Source: Saccharum officinarum
Taxonomy: Eukaryota; Streptophyta; Magnoliopsida; Poales; Poaceae
NCBI GenBank assembly: GCA_020631735.1
Contig: CM036162.1
Location: 94,908,401-94,972,400, forward strand
Reading direction: 5' to 3'
DNA: 64,000 nucleotides
A program made the translations under genes and the position numbers. The notes under the pieces are model-generated. The model searched no databases. It was not told the DNA's origin and saw only the letters and a list, made by a program, of their open reading frames with translations. Below, piece by piece: positions 57,601 through 64,000 of this stretch (positions within the stretch are counted from its first letter, which is position 1; the number at the start of each line of letters is the position of its first letter).

Positions 57601-59690
57601 TAGTCACTATGAAACATGTCATCTACTGCATTCTATTTTATTACTAATCCCTGCTACTTCTCCGCTAACTACTATATAACCCTAACACAATTGCTACTAC
57701 ACTTTATCAACATAACTACACTAACATGCCCAAGTGACATCAGCAAAGGATCTTATGCTTCAAAGATACACCAAAGCTACATTATTAAACTAATCATATA
57801 TAAAGAATATTATTTTATATTCAATTTAAACTAGGGTTACAACAGCAACCTATAATTCTAGTGCATATAAAAATCTATCAAAATAGAGTAGCATAGTCCT
57901 ACGCTAAGTAGCCTACCACAAAATTTTCATGGCATTTGGATAAGTAAAACAACCTACACAAAAATGACAAGCTGTGGCATATAAATGAGCATAAAAATAA
58001 TTTGTACTATGAAAAGTATCAAACAACAGATTTAGTATTTTTCCATAATCTACACAGTAAACAAACACTGTACAAAAATTATCATATGCATGTTTTATAC
58101 AAATTTCTCTCTCTAGCAAAAATCAACCAATAAAGGCACTTGAACAACACATCATAATTTTTCTACAGAACATGATGACATATATTTTTCATACAAAGTG
58201 CATCACATAAGAAAACTAACAAAACTAGAATCATATTTTTCTGATAAATATTCTATTTACTATGCATTTTCTAAGATAATAGCAATTACAAGAATTAAAT
58301 AAAGCTCTATAAAAAAAGTATCACCAAATCCACATGCAACATTTTTAACAGGTAGATCTCATGACCAGAAACCCAACAAAATTGGTTTCACAAATTTTGG
58401 ACAAGTATTCTACAAACTATAGATTTTACAAGATTTAAATCAATTCTGAAATTCATTTCAAAAACCCTTTCTTTTAAAATCTGGATTTGAAAATGCTACG
58501 TGCACCCCACGCTTTTCCCTAGATCCGGCCCTTAGACACTGCAGCTGGGCCCCCACGGTCGCCCGGCCCCACCTGACAGTCACACGGGAGCAGAGGATGC
58601 CATTGACCGGCTACTCCTCGCCGACGATGAGGTCCCCGTTGTCGATATTAGCACCATTGTCTTCCTCTCGACGACGCGAACACATTAAGCTAGAAGATGG
58701 CGTAGATGGAGGACCGGAGTGAGCTCACTAGTGTGCATGGTGGCATGGTGGCGCTGCATGTCAGCGAGCTCACCGCTGCCGACCATGGCGGGACTAAGCG
58801 AGGCATGCGCAGGCTATGCGAGGTCGAGGCGGATCCGGTGCTCGCGAAAAGGAGAAGAAAAAGGCATGGTGGCACGGTGGTCCACACAAACTACGGCGGT
58901 GCTCGGTTGTGGTGGCTGCTGCTTGTGGGGAGATGAGGGCAAGGTGGGAGCGGAGAATGGAGTAGAGTGAGCAGGGTGAGCAGGGCGTAGTTAAGGCGAG
59001 CGTGCCCGTCGTGGGGGCCACCGGGGTGCCACCGGTATGCTGTTGCCGGCGACCGGCCTCCACGCGACGGCCGCGGCCTGACGCGGTCAGGCGTGGGCGC
59101 GCCGCGCGCGGGGTGAGCACGGGCGCGAGCTGGGCTGGCTTCGACGAGTGGGCCGGAAAGGAGGAGCACGGCCCGCTAAGGTAAAAACAATTTTTTCTTT
59201 TTATTTTTCAAATAAACATACCCCATTTCTCCCATTTTGTGCATCAAAAATTCATTTTCAAAAGTTGACCCAAAAACAAAAGTTGTCCAAAATTTAATTC
59301 TCTACAACATTGCTTAAAGGTGCATTTTCAAATTCGAACTAGATTTTGATTTAAAGATTCAAAGTTCATTTTAATTCAAAAACTCATTTTCTAACTTATT
59401 CTTAAAAGCAAAATTTGAGAAACTTTTGAATACAAAACTTGCTCCAAATTACTTGCTAAACATTTCTAAATTATTTGCACTCCTAAACAAACATGTTTTA
59501 ATGGCCTAACAAGCACACTCATGGTACAGTTATGTTTAAACAAACAATTATGACATTCATGTTTCAAGGTTATGTTTCACATGTTTCAATTCAATGTTAC
59601 ACATATATCACATGTGTGAATGCAAGATGATGCTCATGTGTATGATTTGAAATGCTTAATGCATGCTTAACACCCGAGGTGTTACATTAA
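51672..59690 (-). mobile_element. Cluster of long LTR-type repeats, minus orientation
   Basis: Right ends with AACACCCGAGGTGTTACA occur at 57345 and 59690, and the left edge is CTATAACAGAACCGAC near 51680. Two related AT-rich LTR tails are visible (51900-52900 and 53400-54600), both with AAAGTAGCGGAAG and a TGAGTAC/GTACTCA hairpin. GC-rich centres are at 55380-56300 and 58500-59180. I infer at least two nested or tandem copies of a Tekay/Del-like LTR. No coding domain recognised. A (CT)n tract sits at 55543-55562. Confidence 0.4.
55543..55562. repeat. (CT)n microsatellite
   Basis: About ten CT units in the GC-rich part of the LTR cluster. Confidence 0.85.
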
Positions 59691-60097
59691 TCATGTGGCT
59701 CCCTAGAAGGATGTGGCTGATCAAGGCCATTCCTTGGCCGAGTTCGCCATGAGCCGTGGTCCATTGGTTTCTCAAACAGAAAACTTGGTCATGGCTTGCG
59801 ACGAGCGAGGGCACTAGCCCCTCTAGGTAGGTGAACTATGGGATGCAGCCCTCGTGGGCAGTTCTAGGAGTATGACCACCGTGGGCCACAAAACTTAGAT
59901 TTCCAAGGTGGAGGTCTGAGCTGTGGCTGATGGTAGACGCGGGCGTTGGCCCATTAGCGCTGATGAACCCATAGTTTTCGCGGTGGATGTGACCATCGTG
60001 AGCCATTCCACCAGCGAGTCCACCAGCGGTGCGAGGAGCAATCGCTTCTTTCTCAACAATCAAGAGTGCGCGACTGTCCCCTACCTAGCGCACTAAC
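59691..60097 (-). other. Element D interior and primer-binding site
   Basis: Minus-strand frame 59836-60063 is open but unrecognised. A primer-binding-like sequence (60078-60092) sits five bases from the right LTR. Confidence 0.4.
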
Positions 60098-60618
60098 TAT
60101 TGGTGTTTTGTAAACCGGACTAGTAAACTTAAGTGATTGACATGTTACTCTAGGAAGACGATGGTAGCATCTAATAGACACGATGATTTATACTAGTTCA
60201 AGCCAGAGCCCTACATCTAGTCTCAGAAGATCGAGTGTGTGGTTCTCGCTTGAATGCTCTGAAGTTCTTACAATGGGGTGCAAGAATGGTGAAAGAGGTG
60301 GTAGAACCTATGATAGACGGGGGGCAGCCTAGAGAGAAGCTCTAGGAGCCCTACTGCTATGGATGGAGTGGTAGAGGATGAAAAATGAGAATGTGAGAAT
60401 GTGTTCAGATGGGAGCCCTGGATGCTCTTATATAGAGTGCGGGGCCAGGGCTTGTTACAAAGAGGAGGTTCTCCCGACCGAGGGGTCGAGAGCCCGAGGG
60501 AGGTTCTAACTAACTTGGCTTGCAAGCTACGCCGTCTTCTAGCGTTTATCAAGGCTTGGCTCTCGTCATGGCATTGTTAACATGAGTTATGGGTCGCATG
60601 GCTTGCTAATTGGGAGGC
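60098..60618 (-). repeat. Right (5') LTR of element D, truncated by element F
   Basis: Starts TATTGGTGTTTTG and stops where copia F begins. The left copy shows that the phrase TGCTAATTGG would continue, so F inserted in this LTR or replaced its end. Confidence 0.6.
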
Positions 60619-61197
60619 TGAAAGTCCTATGTTTGGTGTTGGTAATTAGTGATAATGCCTAAGTACTAATCCTATCCCTAAGTTGTATGTAGCATATGAG
60701 GATTAGTACATTCCAAGGTTGGTGGCAAGATGGACATGGTGATCATGATGGCCACAGTTGGATTGGGATGCAACCCTACGTGATCAAGGCAAAGGTATAT
60801 GCTTAAGGGTTGTGTCTTAGTAACCAAGACACCTAGTGGGTGTGGTTACATTATAGGATAGTTAGCCGTACTATAAAGAGGGGAATGACGCGGCTATTGA
60901 ACTCCTAAGTGCCTCTAGATGTGCATTTCATAATCATATGCATTTAGATAGAACTAATATCACCTCGAAAAATGATTGTGAAAATGTTAACACACTCACA
61001 CTTGACGAGATCACTTGGTGGTGTTAGCACGTTTGCGAAGGCGGTGGAGTTTGAGCGGTAGAGAGGGTTTGGGATCCTCTCTCCCTCCCGCCGAGTTTGC
61101 GAGGCGGGATTCAGTCGTTTGCGAGAAGTTGAAACGACTATTTTCCACTACGTCAGAAGCCCGGAAAAGAAACGGAGGCGAACAGAGGTCACAGAGG

Positions 61198-61650
61198 TGA
61201 CCGGACGCTGAACCGGACGCGGTCCTTGCATGACCGGACGCGTCCGGTCAGTGTTCAGTGTCTGTGCGTTTTTTAGTTTGATGATCAGACGCGAGGCGCG
61301 TCCGGTCACTGATAATCGGATGCGTCCGGTCGTTCAGGGAGCTTACTGGACTGTAACCAGACGTTGGCACTGTCGCATTCGGTCATGTTTCTTCAGCGCG
61401 TCCGGTCGTTGTTTCGTTGAGCGCTGCTCAGGCGACCAGCGCGTCCAGTCATTCTCGGGACCAGCGTGTCCGGTCATTCGTAGCGCGTCCGGTCTGCGCG
61501 ATGAGCGCGTCCGGTCGTTGCTTCGTAGTTAGCCGTTGGGCGACCGGCGCGTCCGGTCGTTTGGACCAGCGCGTCCGGTCAGTACTTCACGAGTTAGCCG
61601 TTGGGCGACCGGCGCGTCCGGTCAGTTGGACCAGCGCGTCCGGTCAGCGC
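61198..61650. promoter_or_regulatory. Array of GTCCGGTC palindromes upstream of the LTR TATA box
   Basis: About 11 copies of GTCCGGTC, mostly as GCGCGTCCGGTC, plus GACCGGAC copies. 61231-61250 is a perfect 20-bp palindrome. The array ends about 50 bp before the TATA box, so an enhancer-like role is plausible but inferred. Confidence 0.6.
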
Positions 61651-61698
61651 GATTTTGGCTGTTTAAGTTTCTAACGGCTCTATTCGAAGGGATACGTC

Positions 61699-61706
61699 TA
61701 TAAATA
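61699..61706 (+). promoter_or_regulatory. TATA box of copia F LTR
   Basis: TATAAATA in a plant-like context, about 900 bp before the LTR end. Confidence 0.6.
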
Positions 61707-62603
61707 CTCGTTGGCTGGCTCAAGGCTCTCTCTCAATCATTTGACATACTTGTGAGCACTTTGAGCTAAGCAACTCCCCTCCCACACATCTCTCTTGCTT
61801 CTTTGCATATTCGAAGTGAGATTGAGTGATCCAAGTGCATTTGCATTGCGAGATTGCATCTAGTTGGCACTTGGTGGTTGATTTGCTGTGGGATTCTTGT
61901 TTCTCTTGGTGGTTGCCGCCACCTAGACGGCTTGGAGCAGCTTGGAGGCATTGGCAAGAGTTGGTGATTGTTCTTAGCCACCTCCGGTGATTGTGAGGGG
62001 TTTGTGCCTACCTCGGCGAAACGCCAAAGGCAACATTAGTATATTGCTCGTGTCATTGCAACCTTTTGCCATTTAGTAGGTTCTTGTGGCGCCTTTTGAG
62101 AGGCTCGGTGTGTGACCGATTAGCCACCGAACCACGTGGTGAAGAGGGACACAACAAGGACTAGCGTGCCGGCAAGCACGTGAACCTCGGGATAAATCTT
62201 CGTGTCATCACTTTCATATTGTGATTGATTGATCCCGGTGTTTGGTTATCTTGGTATTCATCTCTTGATCATATTGATTGGTTGGCTCAATTCTTCGCCC
62301 CTCGGTGATACCCTCCTAACTCCCTATTGTATTAATTTCTTAGTTATCTTTGCTAGCAAGTTAGCTTTGCTAGAGTAGATTCTTTGTGTAGCTTGCTAGT
62401 TGTAGTTTCCTTCTCGGTTTGACTTGTGCGGTTGAGTGCAAATACACTAGAATTTTGAATTGGTTAGGTGGCTTGCAAACACCCCGTAGGCTAAGCAAAA
62501 CTCGCATCTCGCTCTTTGTTTTATTGATAAACTTGTTTAGCTTGTCTTTGTAGAAAATTTTAATAGGCTATTCACCCCCCTCTAGCCATCAAGACCTTTC
62601 AAG

Positions 62604-62616
62604 TGGTATTAGAGCC
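62604..62616 (+). other. Primer-binding site of copia F
   Basis: TGGTATTAGAGCC begins two bases after the LTR and differs by one base from TGGTATCAGAGCC, the complement of the initiator Met-tRNA 3' end. Confidence 0.85.
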
Positions 62617-62655
62617 ATGGTCACCGTTTGTAAGGCTTAACAACCTCGGTGTAAG

Positions 62656-64000
62656 ATGGCTCAAGTTATGTTCAACCATGTCGGGGGCAAGCCTCCATTC
62701 TTTGGTGGTGTCACATCTTTTGATCATTGGAAAAGAAAGATAAAGCAATACCTTGGCTCTCTTCATGAGAACGTTTGGGAGGTGACACACCATGATTATG
62801 CTATCATTGATCCTGACAACCTCACCAACAATGACCGCATCAACAACCAATGCAACACTATGGCTCTTAATACTCTCTACAATGGGATTGATGCAAAGGT
62901 CTTTGAGCAAATCAAGGATCTTAAAATGACAAGTGAAGTATGGACAAGATTAGAGGAAACATATGAGGGCACTTCAACAGAAAAGTGTGCCAAACTATAT
63001 ATGCTCAAGGACAAGTTCTCCACTTTTAAGATGAAGGATGATGAATCCATCCCGGAGATGTTCTATAGGCTCCAAGTCATTGTCAATGATCTCAAGGGGC
63101 TTGGAGAGAAGGTTGAGGACAAGGACTTCTCACATAAGTTCTTGATGTGTTTACCCAAGAAGTTTGATACCTTGAGAAGAATGATCTTTAGAGAGGGTTT
63201 GGACAAGGTGACTCCAAACCAAGTGCTTGGAGATGTTATGACCGATGCTCAATATGATGATGATGAAGATGAAGATGAGAAGAAGGAGATCAAGGTCAAG
63301 CAAGAGAAGACCACCGCATTCAAGGCTTTTTCTTCCAAGGGCAAGAGCAAGGTTGATGATGATGATGATCCTTTTGATGATGAGATCATGGCCCTTCTAG
63401 TGCAAAAGATGGGTCGGTTCATGAAGAAGAGAGGCTATGGTGCAAGAAAGAGAAGGGACTTCATGAAGGCAAAGGAGGTGCTTTGCTACAATTGCAATAG
63501 CCCCGATCATGTAGTGGCAAAGTGCCCCTATGAAGACAAAAGATATCATGATGGGGAGTTGAAGTTGAAGAAGAACAAGAAGGACAAGAAGGAGAAGAAA
63601 GCAAAGAAGAGCTTCACATTCAACAACAAGAAGAAGGGTGGTGGTTATATGGTCACTTGGGATAGTGACAACTCCGATAGTGATGATGATGAAAGCTCTA
63701 GTGATGATGAGAGGACCACTCGGCGAGCCATTGCAAACATTGCCCTCTCCAACAAGCCATCCATCTTCGACACTATATCAACATGCCTTATGGCCAAGCC
63801 TACAAAGGTAAAATATGATGATAGTGATGATGATTCTTATGCTAGTGATGATTGTAGGAGTGATGATGAGGAGGATGAGGACTACTCCAAGGATGATCTA
63901 TTGGGCATAATAGATCAAATGAGCAAGGGCTACAAGAGGACAACCAAGAAATATAAAATCTTGGAACAAGAGCTCATTGCCAAGAGCAATGAAAATGATA
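62656..64000 (+). CDS. Copia gag (5' part of gag-pol), open to window end
   Basis: Starts MAQVMFNHVGGKPPFFGG and stays open for 448 codons to the edge. The first 200 residues are a copia-type gag (FDHWKRKIKQYLGSLHENVW, WTRLEETYEGTSTEKCAKLY), which builds the virus-like particle. A CCHC zinc knuckle CYNCNSPDHVVAKC (residues 277-290) binds RNA. It is followed by a Lys-rich and an Asp/Ser-rich tail with GAT-repeat coding. The ATG is the first after the primer-binding site. No stop interrupts it, unlike the older copies in the window; protease, integrase and RT should follow outside. Confidence 0.9.
   Translation, partial: MAQVMFNHVGGKPPFFGGVTSFDHWKRKIKQYLGSLHENVWEVTHHDYAIIDPDNLTNNDRINNQCNTMALNTLYNGIDAKVFEQIKDLKMTSEVWTRLEETYEGTSTEKCAKLYMLKDKFSTFKMKDDESIPEMFYRLQVIVNDLKGLGEKVEDKDFSHKFLMCLPKKFDTLRRMIFREGLDKVTPNQVLGDVMTDAQYDDDEDEDEKKEIKVKQEKTTAFKAFSSKGKSKVDDDDDPFDDEIMALLVQKMGRFMKKRGYGARKRRDFMKAKEVLCYNCNSPDHVVAKCPYEDKRYHDGELKLKKNKKDKKEKKAKKSFTFNNKKKGGGYMVTWDSDNSDSDDDESSSDDERTTRRAIANIALSNKPSIFDTISTCLMAKPTKVKYDDSDDDSYASDDCRSDDEEDEDYSKDDLLGIIDQMSKGYKRTTKKYKILEQELIAKSNEND

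Larger units (their letters stand above)
39057..60618 (-). mobile_element. Gypsy-type element D, expanded by nested repeats
   Basis: Related LTR sequence lies at 39057-40021 and 60098-60618 (shared phrases TTCAGATGGGAGCCCT, CTTATATAGAG, GGGGCCA and CTTGGCTTGCAAGCTA). A primer-binding-like CCCCTACCTAGCGCA adjoins the right LTR, giving minus orientation, and a polypurine segment CTCGGGGGCTAC adjoins the left one. No gag-pol was recognised in the parts attributable to D, so it may be a large non-autonomous derivative. Assignment of the interior is inferred. Confidence 0.5.
60619..62601 (+). repeat. 5' LTR of copia F (1983 bp)
   Basis: Ends TGAAAG...CTTTCA. Contains the palindrome array (61198-61650), a TATA box TATAAATA (61699-61706) and near its end GGCTATTCACCCCCCTCTAG, as in Sirevirus LTRs. 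Diverged relative of 17433-19387. Confidence 0.88.
60619..64000 (+). mobile_element. Copia element F, Sirevirus-like, 5' part
   Basis: Complete LTR, primer-binding site and open gag in the expected order. The body continues past the window. The open gag suggests a recent insertion. Confidence 0.85.

Noticed and set aside
58690..59184. Overlapping ORFs on both strands
   Set aside because: GC-rich LTR centre; the frames are compositional.

Overview
This is nuclear DNA of a grass, probably a panicoid or Andropogoneae genome (sorghum, sugarcane, Miscanthus or maize relatives). The signs are plant-type introns, a typical plant Helitron 3' end, a Pack-MULE, a 3-bp-TSD MITE and nested Ty3/gypsy and Ty1/copia elements. 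Only one stretch looks like a host gene; nearly everything else is transposable element. All calls come from reading the sequence; no database search was possible.

Layout. 1-8372: the 3' part of a Helitron on the plus strand. It carries a decayed multi-exon Rep/helicase gene, a MITE in its first exon, a four-exon ULP1-protease-like fragment, and a canonical hairpin plus CTAG end. 8.4-9.2 kb and 15.56-16.25 kb: two copies of an unclassified repeat rich in TGTTGCA/TGTTTCA. 9674-14878 (minus): an apparent host gene for a conserved, probably plastid protein, with nine phase-compatible 3' exons and a less certain 5' end. 16282-17368: a Pack-MULE-like element with long terminal inverted repeats around a broken DPH1 (diphthamide synthesis) fragment. 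17433-19446 plus 38753-39056: the two ends of a minus-strand Sirevirus-like copia element (A). A 19.3-kb Ty3/gypsy element of the Tat type (B, 19447-38752, minus) splits it. B has decayed gag, PR, RT, RNase H, a second RNase H and IN on the minus strand, 170-bp tandem arrays, and two ORFs on the opposite strand. The first antisense ORF has a plant-like promoter and is itself split by a younger gypsy derivative (C, 22263-27335). C has 561-bp LTRs, a perfect GGAGC target duplication and an intact integrase ORF. 39057-60618: a third gypsy-type element (D, minus), which appears to be filled with long LTR-type repeats ending in TGTAACA/TGTTACA (40.6-48.8 kb and 51.7-59.7 kb). 60619-64000: the start of a young plus-strand Sirevirus-like copia element (F) with a complete 1983-bp LTR, a primer-binding site and an open gag.

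No bacterial-style operon, CRISPR array or intact new enzyme system is present. The points most worth following are the antisense ORFs of B with their own promoter signature, the two successive Helitron 3' signals bracketing the ULP1-like fragment, the Pack-MULE holding DPH1, the 170-bp satellite-like array inside B, and the array of CCGGACGCGTCCGG-type palindromes in the LTR of F.
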